Below the pieces are notes generated by a model, which had not been told where the DNA came from, searched no databases, and saw only the letters and a list, made by a program, of their open reading frames with translations. 7,549 nt of DNA from assembly GCA_947302185.1 (NCBI GenBank), contig CAMYVI010000118.1, positions 1-7,549 on the forward strand, given 5' to 3'. The position numbers were made by a program, and so were the translations under genes. The stretch is from an uncultured Lachnospiraceae bacterium. Its GTDB lineage: Bacteria; Bacillota_A; Clostridia; Lachnospirales; Lachnospiraceae. Numbering within the stretch: position 1 is the first letter of the stretch; each line of letters starts with the position of its first letter. Of the stretch, positions 1 through 7,331 are shown piece by piece.

Positions 1-829
1 TCAGCATAGCGCGGCCTTCTTCTGTCTTATACAGCTGTGATCTCTTCATGGCCTCTGCCCAGTTGATCTTGAAACCGTCAAATTCCGGGCCGTCGACGCA
101 TGCGAACTTGATCTCGTCGCCGACTGAGAGGCGGCATGCACCGCACATTCCGGTTCCGTCGACCATGATCGGGTTCATACTTACGATTGTCGGGATATTG
201 TATTTCTTAGTCGTGAGGCAGACGAATTTCATCATGATCATCGGTCCGATCGCGACACAGTGATTGTACTCTTTACCCTCTTCTACCAATTCATCGATGA
301 CTGATGTGACAACGCCCTTGTGCATATAAGAACCGTCGTCGGTCGTAATATAAAGGTTGCCGGCGACTTCTCTCATCTTATCCTCGAAGAAGAGAAGATC
401 TTTTGTTCTCGCGCCGATGATGACGTCCGCGCTGATTCCGTGCTCGTGAAGCCACTTGACCTGCGGATATACCGGTGCTGTGCCTACGCCGCCCGCGACG
501 AAAAGAAACTTCTTCCCGGCCAGTTCTTCTTTGCTCATTTCAATGATATCGGAAGGTCTGCCAAGCGGACCGACGAAATCATCGAATGCGTCGCCTTCGT
601 TCAGGTGAAGGAATTTATTGGTCGCTACGCCGACAGGCTGGAATACGATCGTGATCGTACCCTTCTCGCGGTCATAGTCGCAGATAGTAAGTGGGATGCG
701 TTCACCCTCGTCGCCCTTTTTGACAATGATGAACTGTCCAGGTTCACAGTGACGCGCAACAAGCGGTGCTTCGACTTCCATGAGCCAGACAACGCTGCTG
801 AGCTGCTCTTTCCTGATGATTTTGTACAT
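1..829 (-). CDS. nfnA: NfnA/SudB-like FAD- and NAD(P)-binding ferredoxin reductase subunit, partial (3' end off window)
   Basis: I translated 276 residues from the ATG at 829 to the left edge with no stop; relatives are about 280 residues, so only the last few are missing. The fold is that of ferredoxin-NADP reductase. RIPLT (residues 44-48) fits the FAD-binding RxPLT motif, AGGVGTAPV (112-120) is the nucleotide-binding glycine loop, and the C-terminal part has D224, C229, C232 and C244 in a DGTGMCGAC context. That Asp plus three Cys pattern is known for the [2Fe-2S] cluster of NfnA/SudB and separates it from PyrK, which uses four cysteines. The family is the small subunit of NADH-dependent ferredoxin:NADP+ oxidoreductase (electron bifurcation) or of sulfide dehydrogenase. 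It acts in the cytoplasm with a glutamate-synthase-like large subunit, whose gene would be expected just beyond position 1. An AGGAGG site (835-840) lies 5 bases before the ATG. Family call is strong; Nfn versus Sud role is inferred. Confidence 0.88.
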   Translation of the reverse strand, partial: MYKIIRKEQLSSVVWLMEVEAPLVARHCEPGQFIIVKKGDEGERIPLTICDYDREKGTITIVFQPVGVATNKFLHLNEGDAFDDFVGPLGRPSDIIEMSKEELAGKKFLFVAGGVGTAPVYPQVKWLHEHGISADVIIGARTKDLLFFEDKMREVAGNLYITTDDGSYMHKGVVTSVIDELVEEGKEYNHCVAIGPMIMMKFVCLTTKKYNIPTIVSMNPIMVDGTGMCGACRLSVGDEIKFACVDGPEFDGFKINWAEAMKRSQLYKTEEGRAML

Positions 830-872
830 GTATACCTCCTCTTTCGCGTGTCAAAATAACGCGCATACACTG

Positions 873-892
873 TTTCCCGTATAAACGGAAAA
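873..892. promoter_or_regulatory. Imperfect inverted repeat in the nfnA leader
   Basis: TTTCCCGT (873-880) is mirrored by ACGG followed by AAA (885-891) around an ATAA centre; one C is unpaired. It lies about 45 bases before the nfnA start codon. Read on the minus strand it contains TTTATAC, which could serve as a poor -10 box, but I find no matching -35. It may be an operator half, an mRNA hairpin or chance. Confidence 0.3.
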
Positions 893-898
893 TTTTCA

Positions 899-916
899 GA
901 AACGATAAATCGTTTC
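899..916. promoter_or_regulatory. Perfect 8-bp palindrome, possible operator upstream of nfnA
   Basis: GAAACGAT (899-906) and ATCGTTTC (909-916) are exact reverse complements separated by two bases. The site sits 70-87 bases before the nfnA start, between the terminator-like hairpin of the preceding gene and the nfnA ribosome binding site, where a promoter for nfnA would be expected. The symmetry fits a homodimeric repressor. It does not resemble the Rex consensus (TTGTTAA-N4-TTAACAA). The regulator is unknown and the operator role is inference. Confidence 0.4.
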
Positions 917-917
917 G

Positions 918-960
918 AAAAAACATATTGAGCTTCGTCCTGCCGGACAGGCGAAAGCTT
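918..960 (-). terminator. Terminator-like hairpin after the zinc-ribbon gene
   Basis: On the minus strand, just after the stop codon at 973, an 11-bp stem can form: AGCT(A)TTCG-type outer arms (952-959 with 931-937, one A bulged) and CCTG/CAGG inner arms (948-951 with 939-942, one T bulged), closing a 5-base loop. A run of six T follows, but 7 bases after the stem, which is further than in an ideal intrinsic terminator. It probably reduces read-through from the ftsK unit into nfnA. Confidence 0.5.
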
Positions 961-972
961 TGAACTTAGTAC

Positions 973-2103
973 TCAGCCGACAATGACATACATGGCGTTC
1001 ACATTTTCGCTGGGATTGCCGTCTCTGTCAACGGCGATGCATGAAAATACATGCGAGCCCACCGGCATGGCGACCGGTCCTGTGTACTCAGCCGACCCTG
1101 TCGACGGAATATCATCAAATGCGTAGTAGATAATACAGTCTTCCGGGGCGGTCACATGAATCATGGAACCTTCCTCGTAGACGCCTGTCGGCTCGGAGAT
1201 GACCGGCGGATCCGGTCTGGTGATCTCGATGTTGTACACACATACGGTGACATTGCTCTTTATGCCTATGTCGTTGACAGCGATCGCACGGATCTCGTTT
1301 CTTCCGATTTTGGTCCTGATCTTGTCGGTGTAAAGATCCGAGGCTGTCGTCGGATCAGTTCCGTCTGTCGTGTAATATATAAGCTTTTCGGGAGAACCGA
1401 TCGTGACCGAGATCTCCTTGCTGTATGTCCCGGCAATCGGGGTGATCGCGGGGGCAGTACAGACATAATCCGCGTATTCGAGAAGTACTTCTTCCGACTT
1501 GCAGTTTTCCATGAGTTCATGGATGGAATCGTAGTTGTTGGTCTCCAAATAGAGACTTATGAGCTGACCGTAGACATCAATGTTGCCGGGGTCGATCTCA
1601 ATCGCTGATTCCAGGGTCCGTGAGGCGGCTTCGAGATTACCTTCGCTCTTTTCTATCTGAGCCATAAGGCGCAGACATTTTACTGACTTCGGAGACAGCT
1701 CGAGAGCTTTTTCCGCGTATGACCGCGCCGATGCAGTGTCCCCTGCGAGGAATTCCTCCTGAGAGCGCTCGTACTGGTATTCAAAACTTCTGGTATTTCT
1801 GTACCGTATATATCGGATGATGCCGACTGCCGCGACAATAATGAGAAGCAGGACCAGGAAGGTCGCAATCAGCGACCCTCTGTTTTCCTTCTTCCTTGCG
1901 ATCTGTTTTTTCCTTTTTCTTCTTCTCCGCTTTTGCCGGACGGCTCTTTGTCGTTGCTTCTGTTTTTCTTTATCCTCCCGCTCTTTTTCATCAATCATGA
2001 ATTCAACGGGGCGATAATCCGGCACGAGATTGATCTCAGCGCCGCATCGAGGACAGATCAGTTCGCCGTCAGGTATCTCTGAATTGCATTTACGGCATTT
2101 CAT
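973..2103 (-). CDS. Zinc-ribbon, single-pass membrane protein with TPR repeats and chitobiase-C-like beta domains
   Basis: This encodes 376 residues from the ATG at 2103. The order of parts is: a zinc ribbon with C3-x2-C6 and C17-x2-C20; a highly charged, basic stretch (about 40-75); one membrane helix (about 77-98); two TPR-like helical repeats (about 106-175, with the A..A..L..P pattern around 128-138 and 160-172) and more helix to about 210; a CHB_HEX_C/Fn3-associated beta domain (about 217-292, containing YYTTDGTDPT); and a second, more degenerate copy (about 298-374). The basic residues before the helix suggest the zinc ribbon is cytoplasmic and the TPR and beta domains are outside the cell. 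The gene starts 5 bases after the ftsK stop, so the two are probably co-translated. No function is known to me; a cell-envelope or septum-associated scaffold is a guess from context. Domain calls are fairly firm, the role is not. Confidence 0.88.
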   Translation of the reverse strand: MKCRKCNSEIPDGELICPRCGAEINLVPDYRPVEFMIDEKEREDKEKQKQRQRAVRQKRRRRKRKKQIARKKENRGSLIATFLVLLLIIVAAVGIIRYIRYRNTRSFEYQYERSQEEFLAGDTASARSYAEKALELSPKSVKCLRLMAQIEKSEGNLEAASRTLESAIEIDPGNIDVYGQLISLYLETNNYDSIHELMENCKSEEVLLEYADYVCTAPAITPIAGTYSKEISVTIGSPEKLIYYTTDGTDPTTASDLYTDKIRTKIGRNEIRAIAVNDIGIKSNVTVCVYNIEITRPDPPVISEPTGVYEEGSMIHVTAPEDCIIYYAFDDIPSTGSAEYTGPVAMPVGSHVFSCIAVDRDGNPSENVNAMYVIVG

Positions 2104-2108
2104 AAATA

Positions 2109-5100
2109 TCACTCCGCTTCGAACATGTCATCGAATGTTTCCTTAGACATGAGGATTTTTCTTGGTTTTGTTCCTTCTTCCGGACCGACAACACCTGCTT
2201 CGCAGAGCTGATCCATGATGCGGGCCGCCCTGTTAAAGCCGATTTTGAACATTCTTTGAAGCATACCGATCGAGGCCTTGTCCTTTTCAATGATGAACCT
2301 GCCGGCCTCAATGAAATAAGGATCTCTGTCATCCTCAGGCTTTGGGGTGTTCTGGACAGAATTATTCATTGATTCAATAATTTTATCTTCAACCTCATTA
2401 TTATACACTACCTGATTTGATTGTGAAGATAAATATTTGACCACTTTAGTGATATCGTCGTCAGACACATACGCGCCCTGAAGTCTTGCCGGTTTGGGAT
2501 AACCCTGCGGATAATACAGCATATCACCGTTGCCGAGAAGTTTTTCCGCTCCGTTCATGTCGATGATCGTACGGCTGTCCACGCCCGAAGATACTGAAAG
2601 CGCGATCCTGGACGGCATATTGGCCTTGATGAGGCCCGTGACGACGTTAACGGACGGCCGCTGGGTGGCTATGACCAGATGGATGCCTGCTGCACGGGCA
2701 AGCTGGGCGAGACGGCAGATTGCGTCCTCGACTTCGCCCGGCGCGACCATCATAAGGTCCGCAAGCTCGTCGACAATAATGAGTATCTGCGGCAGTCTTG
2801 CTCTCTTTTCACTGTCGGGCAGGCCCTCGTTGATCCGGTCGATCTTCTGGTTATACGTCTTCAGATCTCTGACACCGGGGTACTCCGAGAACTTGTTATA
2901 GCGGTCGTTCATCTCGTGGACGGCCCAGTTCAGGGCTCCTGCCGCCTTCTTCGGGTCAGTGACGACCGGAATGAGCAGATGAGGGATGCCGTCGTAGATC
3001 TTGAACTCGACGACCTTCGGGTCGATCATCAGCATCTTGACTTCGTCCGGTGTAGACTTGTAGAGGACACTCATGATCAGCGTGTTGATGCAGACGGATT
3101 TGCCGGAACCGGTAGCTCCCGCGATCAGCAGGTGGGGCATTTTGGCTATATCTGAGACGACTGCCTTGCCCGAGATGTCTTTTCCGACTGCAAATGTCAG
3201 AGGAGCCTTACTCTTCCTGTACTCCTGGGATTCGATCATATCCCGGAAAGTGACAGGTGAGACCTCCTTGTTGGGAACTTCGATGCCCACTGCTGCCTTT
3301 CCCGGAATCGGAGCTTCGATTCGGATCTCCGATGCCGCAAGGTTGAGCTTGATGTCATCTGTGAGGGCAACGATCCTGGAGACCTTTACACCCTGCTCGG
3401 GCTGAAGCTCGTAACGGGTGACGGTCGGTCCCTTGCTGACGTTGATCACGTGGACAGCAACGCCGAAGCTGTTGAAAATCTCCTCAAGTTTGTTGGCAGT
3501 TTCAAGAAGCTGTTTTTTGGAGTCACCGCGGACAACTTCACCTTTTGTGAGCAAATTAACCCCGGGAAGCTTGTATCTGACCGGCTTCGGGACCGCCTGT
3601 CTGATCTCGGAATCAATACTGAGAACGCCCTCTTCGATCTCCGCTTCCGCGCTCTTCGGATTCTTTCTTGCGCTGCGGGATGGCACTTCTTCTAAAGGCG
3701 CGCTGTCTTCGGACGGTTCTTCATATGAAGTGTCTTTCGCCGGGCTGACTTTTTGAGCCGTCTTCTTTTTTATGGATGCGGATTTTACTTTGGGTTCTTC
3801 ACGGCCGTCATATGAAAGCTTTCCGTCTTTGCCTACTTTGATTTCAGACAGGGGGATGAATCTTGTATCATCTTCCTCGTCCTCCTCGTCATCAAAACCG
3901 GAAGTGATGATTTCCGGGTCATCAAAATCGTGATCCGTTCCCTCGATGAATTCATCGTCATCATCCTCTGAAGCCAGGATTTCCATCACACCGGAGGCCA
4001 GCACCTCATCTCCCTCTGCATCGAATCTGGGCAGAGATGAACTCTTTTCTTTCTTGCGGTCTCCCGCCCCGGTCATGACAGCCCTTGTATCCTTGCCCGC
4101 AAGGACACCGTGAAGGAAGGATGGCATGACGGATCCGTCCGTCTTGGGGGCATTTCCCGCCGGTTCAGGTGACGGGTTGTCCGGCACGGGAGTGATATCG
4201 GTCGTGTCTCCGACCTGCTCGCCGTTGATCGTGATCCGGTCCTTAAGGCTGACGACAGTTTCGCTGCCGGTTTCCTCGGAGAGCGGTGTTTCGCTCTTAG
4301 CGGCTTTCTTTTTCGCCGTTCTGCGGCTGTCTCTTGTACCGCTCTTTGCTTTCGGGGCTTTTCGGGGTTCGACGAATTTCGATTTATCCTCATCTTCGTC
4401 CCACGCATTCTCGCCCCACTCGCTGTCATCGGTCCGACGTTCTGTCCTGACAGGCGCCTTTTTCCTGTGAAGTCTGGCGGCTTCCCTGGCGGATATCGGT
4501 TCGTCGTCATCGTCAAAGAGATCGACATCATCCTCTTCGTCAATCTTATTTCCGGCTTCACCGGTCTTAAGATCGAGTTCCATCTGATGGGCTTCACTCT
4601 CACGCATTCTGCGCTTTATGTGCTCACGCTGCGTGTCGCGGGCGCGGCGGACCCTGTCGCGGCCCTTTCTGCCGAAGAGCGTGAACAGTGGTTTCTGCGT
4701 GATAATAATGAGTGAGATGAATATCATCGTAATCGTCGCCACAACGGACAGAATCGTATTGAATCCGGCCATGTAGAACGCGTATGCAAAGACACCGGCC
4801 ACTATACCACCGCCGGTCCTGTTATCCGCACAGATCTTGAAGTACTCCGTGATCCCGGTACTGCCCGGTGCGCCGTCTATTGTCATGAGGTGGAGGAGCA
4901 CACACATAAAAATGAACAGCATAATAAGGCCGATCATCTTTCGGATGATCATGCCGTTTCTTTTGTTCGCTATGTAAAATGCGGTTCCTCCGAACAGGGC
5001 CAGCGGAAAGATGTAAGCCATGAGACCGAATGTCCCGAACAGGGCATAACTGGCAAATCTTCCGAATCTGCCTCCGCGGCCGAGAACGCAGACGAACAGT

Positions 5101-5300
5101 ATGACTGAGCAGACAAGGATCAGGACCAGCAGGATGTCCCGCCGAACCCCGTTTCCGGAGGATGCGGGCTGTGTTTTTGTCCTTCCTGTTCCGGCGCCGG
5201 TGCTGCGGCTTTTTGCGGCACTTTTGTTTCCGGAGGAGCGGCTGCCTGATCCGGCGGAACTCTTAGCCCGACTGCCGGTATTCTTTTTCTTAGCTGCCAT
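2109..5300 (-). CDS. ftsK: FtsK/SpoIIIE-family DNA translocase
   Basis: This 1063-residue protein is a membrane-anchored, ATP-driven hexameric pump that moves chromosomal DNA through the division or sporulation septum. A basic, Ser/Gly-rich N-terminus (1-52) is followed by about four membrane helices (54-73, 86-110, 119-139, and one or two within 165-201). A hydrophilic linker spans about 210-560 and is rich in Asp/Glu runs and Lys/Arg. The motor covers about 570-960: Walker A GATGSGKS (728-735) and Walker B ILIIVDE (839-845, D844/E845), followed by ATQRPS (878-883). The C-terminal winged-helix gamma domain (about 993-1060) is the part that reads KOPS/SRS sequences. B. subtilis SpoIIIE is about 790 residues; the excess here is linker. 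GAGGAT (5306-5311) is 5 bases before the ATG. In Firmicutes this gene may be called ftsK, spoIIIE or sftA; four helices exclude the soluble SftA. Confidence 0.97.
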   Translation of the reverse strand: MAAKKKNTGSRAKSSAGSGSRSSGNKSAAKSRSTGAGTGRTKTQPASSGNGVRRDILLVLILVCSVILFVCVLGRGGRFGRFASYALFGTFGLMAYIFPLALFGGTAFYIANKRNGMIIRKMIGLIMLFIFMCVLLHLMTIDGAPGSTGITEYFKICADNRTGGGIVAGVFAYAFYMAGFNTILSVVATITMIFISLIIITQKPLFTLFGRKGRDRVRRARDTQREHIKRRMRESEAHQMELDLKTGEAGNKIDEEDDVDLFDDDDEPISAREAARLHRKKAPVRTERRTDDSEWGENAWDEDEDKSKFVEPRKAPKAKSGTRDSRRTAKKKAAKSETPLSEETGSETVVSLKDRITINGEQVGDTTDITPVPDNPSPEPAGNAPKTDGSVMPSFLHGVLAGKDTRAVMTGAGDRKKEKSSSLPRFDAEGDEVLASGVMEILASEDDDDEFIEGTDHDFDDPEIITSGFDDEEDEEDDTRFIPLSEIKVGKDGKLSYDGREEPKVKSASIKKKTAQKVSPAKDTSYEEPSEDSAPLEEVPSRSARKNPKSAEAEIEEGVLSIDSEIRQAVPKPVRYKLPGVNLLTKGEVVRGDSKKQLLETANKLEEIFNSFGVAVHVINVSKGPTVTRYELQPEQGVKVSRIVALTDDIKLNLAASEIRIEAPIPGKAAVGIEVPNKEVSPVTFRDMIESQEYRKSKAPLTFAVGKDISGKAVVSDIAKMPHLLIAGATGSGKSVCINTLIMSVLYKSTPDEVKMLMIDPKVVEFKIYDGIPHLLIPVVTDPKKAAGALNWAVHEMNDRYNKFSEYPGVRDLKTYNQKIDRINEGLPDSEKRARLPQILIIVDELADLMMVAPGEVEDAICRLAQLARAAGIHLVIATQRPSVNVVTGLIKANMPSRIALSVSSGVDSRTIIDMNGAEKLLGNGDMLYYPQGYPKPARLQGAYVSDDDITKVVKYLSSQSNQVVYNNEVEDKIIESMNNSVQNTPKPEDDRDPYFIEAGRFIIEKDKASIGMLQRMFKIGFNRAARIMDQLCEAGVVGPEEGTKPRKILMSKETFDDMFEAE
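2112..2115 (-). promoter_or_regulatory. Ribosome binding site that decides the start of the zinc-ribbon gene
   Basis: GGAG lies 8 bases before the ATG at 2103, inside the last codons of ftsK. An in-frame GTG at 2112 overlaps the ftsK stop and would add three residues (M-I-F), but it coincides with this GGAG and would have no site of its own. The ATG also puts the zinc-ribbon CxxC right at the N-terminus. I therefore prefer 2103. Confidence 0.65.
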
Positions 5301-5322
5301 ATGTTATCCTCATAAATCTGTC

Positions 5323-5328
5323 ATTGTA
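5323..5328 (-). promoter_or_regulatory. Possible -10 box for ftsK
   Basis: TACAAT on the minus strand (five of six match TATAAT) lies about 22 bases before the ftsK start and just after the uppP terminator, where a promoter is needed. The best upstream hexamer at 16 bases spacing (TGTTTT) is a poor -35 match, so this is tentative. Confidence 0.3.
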
Positions 5329-5340
5329 TTTGCGTAAAAT

Positions 5341-5369
5341 GCATAAAACACGGGAAGATATACTTCCCG
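5341..5369 (-). terminator. Intrinsic terminator after uppP
   Basis: CGGGAAG and CTTCCCG (5363-5369 and 5351-5357) form a perfect 7-bp stem with a 5-base loop. On the minus strand it is followed by TGTTTTAT (5350-5343). It lies 47 bases after the uppP stop, so yebC-uppP and ftsK are probably separate transcription units. The T tract is short, so termination may be partial. Confidence 0.65.
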
Positions 5370-5415
5370 CATTCATGGTTTCCAATTTTGGACGGAGCGC
5401 AACCACGCGGGACCG

Positions 5416-6294
5416 TCAGACCGTGAGCGCGAAATTAAGTACAATAATGACCGCTCCGATCAGAAAATTGTAATAGGCAAACTGTCTGAAACTTCTGGTT
5501 CGTATATAGCGGAGAAGGCGCTGAATGAACAGGACGCCGATGAGCAGCGAACACAGTGTTCCGATTGCGCACATGCCCATATAATCCGGTGTAATCAGAG
5601 CCTCATCGAGAGAAAGGATCTCGACGATGAGCGCGCCGATGACGCACGGAACGGACATCAGATACGCGTAGCGGATAGCCAGTCTCTTGTTGAAGCCCAG
5701 CAGGATGCCGGACGAGAGCATGATAGCTGAATGAGATACACCGGAGATGACCGTAAAGCCCTGGGCGATACCTGCCAAAAATCCCCGAAGCGACGTAATA
5801 TCCTTGGGAATCTTGTTTCCGGGCGTCAGCTGCCCGACGACAAGTAATACGATTCCGCTCATAAGCATTCCGATTCCGGTATATAAAAGGGATCGCGAGG
5901 AGATCTCCGCGACTTTTCTGAGCGCGATCCCTATGACAGCAGTCGGAACGGCGCCGACTGCGATGAGCATCGCAAGCCGTCTGTAATTGGAAGTGAGGAG
6001 CTTTCTCAGCTTTGGCTCTTCATGCTTCCTGGCTGCCCGGAGGAACGTGAACAGATTAAAGAACACGTCCCTGATCATGAGCAGCGATTCGGCCAGAAGC
6101 CTTGCGAGATCTTTCTGGAGTGCAATCAGGATAGCCAGCAGCGTCCCCATATGGACACATACATTGAAAAATGACATGTCATACGGGAGCCGGATCAGCT
6201 GTTCGACGGCTGCCAGATGTCCGGAAGAACTGACAGGCAGGAATTCCGATATACCCTGAATAATGCCAAGTATTGCTGATAGCAGAAATTCCAT
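5416..6294 (-). CDS. uppP: Undecaprenyl-diphosphatase family protein (UppP/BacA) with an altered catalytic motif
   Basis: At 292 residues this is a typical length for the BacA family of polytopic membrane phosphatases, which convert undecaprenyl diphosphate to the monophosphate lipid carrier for peptidoglycan and wall polymers and give bacitracin tolerance. The first conserved box is intact: QGISEFLPVSSSGH (13-26, with E17, S22-S24, H26), with Gln in place of the first Glu as in many Gram-positives. H48-MGTLLA is also conserved. The second box, normally PGxSRS, reads SGVSHS (184-189), so the proline and the usually essential arginine are replaced by Ser and His, although the flanks (QGFTVI before, SSGILLGFNKR after) align well. 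The region has about eight hydrophobic segments. AAAGGA (6306-6311) is 11 bases before the ATG, a weak spacing. The gene follows yebC by 39 bases. Family call is firm; activity is uncertain. Confidence 0.92.
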   Translation of the reverse strand: MEFLLSAILGIIQGISEFLPVSSSGHLAAVEQLIRLPYDMSFFNVCVHMGTLLAILIALQKDLARLLAESLLMIRDVFFNLFTFLRAARKHEEPKLRKLLTSNYRRLAMLIAVGAVPTAVIGIALRKVAEISSRSLLYTGIGMLMSGIVLLVVGQLTPGNKIPKDITSLRGFLAGIAQGFTVISGVSHSAIMLSSGILLGFNKRLAIRYAYLMSVPCVIGALIVEILSLDEALITPDYMGMCAIGTLCSLLIGVLFIQRLLRYIRTRSFRQFAYYNFLIGAVIIVLNFALTV

Positions 6295-6333
6295 AAAGCG
6301 CGATATCCTTTGCGAGACACTTGCGTGCCGGTA

Positions 6334-7065
6334 TTAATCTTCGTCCCAGTTGTGGTATACATTCTGGACGTCGTCGCTGGCGTCAAGAAGATCCAGGATC
6401 CTGTTCAGGTTATTGATCTGCTTCTCATCTGTCAGCTTGACATATGTCTGCGGGATCATTGTGACTTCAGCCTGAGCCATCGGGATACCTTCGGCCTTGA
6501 GTGCTTCCTCGACCTGCTGGAAGGAATCCGGATCCGTGAGAACTTCGTAGCTGTCATCTTCCTCGTTGAAGTCTTCCGCGCCGGCGTCGAGAGCGATCAT
6601 CATGAGGTCATCGGAGTCCATCTCGCACTCTTCCTTGTCAATGATGATCTGTCCCTTTTCATCGAACATGAAGGATACACAGCCGGGTGTTCCGATATTT
6701 CCGCTGCCCTTGGAGAACGCGCTTCTGACATCTGCTGCCGTGCGGTTCTTGTTGTCAGTCAGAGTGCGGACGATGATAGCAATGCCGGCCGGGCCGTAGC
6801 CTTCGTATGTGATCGTCTCATAATTGGCTCCGCTTCCGTCGCCTGCTGCCTTCTTGATTCCACGCTCGATCGTGTCATTCGGCATATTGTTGGCTTTGGC
6901 TTTGGCGATGACTGTGGCCAGCTTGAAGTTATTCGCAGGATCAGGACCGCCTTCTTTTACGGCTACAGCGATTTCACGGCCGATGATCGTAAAGATCTTG
7001 CCTTTTGCGGCATCATTCTTTTCCTTCTTGTGCTTGATATTTGCAAATTTTGAATGTCCTGACAT
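6334..7065 (-). CDS. yebC: YebC/PmpR/TACO1 family protein
   Basis: The product is 243 residues, normal for the family. It begins with the signature [13 protein letters not shown] (2-14), followed by KGKIFT (21-26) and GGPDPANN (39-46); the middle has the conserved YEGYGPAG (87-94), [10 protein letters not shown] (105-114) and the GNIG...CVSFMF stretch (122-134). The C-terminal third is acidic. Members were first described as DNA-binding regulators (PmpR, YebC); the mitochondrial relative TACO1 and some bacterial members instead help ribosomes through proline-rich stretches. Which applies here cannot be read from the sequence. I chose the ATG at 7065 because the family begins MSGHSK and a good ribosome binding site lies just upstream; an in-frame TTG at 7080 would place that site inside the gene. 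It is first in a likely two-gene unit with uppP. Confidence 0.97.
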   Translation of the reverse strand: MSGHSKFANIKHKKEKNDAAKGKIFTIIGREIAVAVKEGGPDPANNFKLATVIAKAKANNMPNDTIERGIKKAAGDGSGANYETITYEGYGPAGIAIIVRTLTDNKNRTAADVRSAFSKGSGNIGTPGCVSFMFDEKGQIIIDKEECEMDSDDLMMIALDAGAEDFNEEDDSYEVLTDPDSFQQVEEALKAEGIPMAQAEVTMIPQTYVKLTDEKQINNLNRILDLLDASDDVQNVYHNWDED

Positions 7066-7070
7066 AACTT

Positions 7071-7077
7071 CTCCTTT
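7071..7077 (-). promoter_or_regulatory. Ribosome binding site of yebC
   Basis: AAAGGAG on the minus strand is 5 bases before the ATG at 7065. It rules out the longer TTG start at 7080. Confidence 0.85.
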
Positions 7078-7081
7078 CAAA

Positions 7082-7093
7082 CCGCGTGTGCGG
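7082..7093 (-). other. Small leader hairpin before yebC
   Basis: CCGC/GCGG arms (7090-7093 with 7082-7085) enclose a 4-base loop, extendable by a G-U pair and one more pair. It sits 4 bases upstream of the yebC Shine-Dalgarno and could affect ribosome access. It has no T run, so it is not a terminator. May be chance. Confidence 0.3.
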
Positions 7094-7099
7094 CTTACA

Positions 7100-7330
7100 T
7101 CCTAAACTCATAATTATGCGTCCGAAGCGAACACATGTATTCTTAACTATAGCATTTTTAAAACAAATAGGAGCTGAAAATTTCTCTTTACTATTAATGT
7201 ATTACGAATATGAAAATACTCAAAAACATGAAAAGCAAGGAGTGATGAAAATCAAGCAAACAAATGTCGGGGTAGAATTTATAGAACAAATTATCAACTG
7301 CCAATTAAGGTCCTATATTACCTGACGTTG
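7100..7330. other. AT-rich stretch without a convincing gene
   Basis: Base use changes sharply here: the neighbouring genes are GC-moderate, while this stretch is dominated by A and T. The plus strand stays open from a GTG at 7086 to the stop at 7326-7328 (79 codons), and from an ATG at 7245 would give a 26-residue peptide (MKIKQTNVGVEFIEQI...). The GGAG before that ATG is only 2 bases away, too close, and the longer start has no ribosome binding site. I recognise no domain. It may be a yebC regulatory leader plus decayed or acquired DNA. Confidence 0.45.
7113..7141 (-). promoter_or_regulatory. Possible yebC promoter
   Basis: CATAAT (7113-7118, minus strand) matches five of six bases of a -10 box. 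AATACA (7136-7141) lies 17 bases upstream and matches only the ACA half of TTGACA. This is the best-spaced pair I found in the AT-rich leader, but it is weak. Confidence 0.25.
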
Positions 7331-7331
7331 G

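Noticed and set aside
849..857. TTGACA hexamer on the minus strand just before the nfnA ribosome binding site
   Set aside because: Although a perfect -35 match, it would place the -10 box at the start codon, where no TATAAT-like sequence exists.
320..859. Plus-strand 179-codon open frame opposite the nfnA-like gene
   Set aside because: The minus strand encodes a clear, motif-rich flavoprotein across the same bases; the plus frame is antisense shadow with no family resemblance.
4073..4603. Minus-strand 176-codon open frame inside the ftsK linker
   Set aside because: It overlaps ftsK in another frame, is Arg/Pro/Ser-rich as expected from a frame-shifted charged linker, and has no start signal.
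5382..5391. CCAATTTTGG palindrome between uppP and ftsK
   Set aside because: Only 10 bp and in an AT-rich context; too short to call an operator.
6310..7053. Plus-strand 247-codon open frame opposite yebC
   Set aside because: It mirrors yebC almost base for base. YebC is a firmly recognised family, and this frame looks like a product of its codon use.
7086..7325. Plus-strand 79-codon open frame upstream of yebC
   Set aside because: It begins with GTG without a ribosome binding site, overlaps the yebC leader, shows no recognisable domain and lies in AT-rich DNA where open frames are not unexpected. Kept only as part of the AT-rich stretch.
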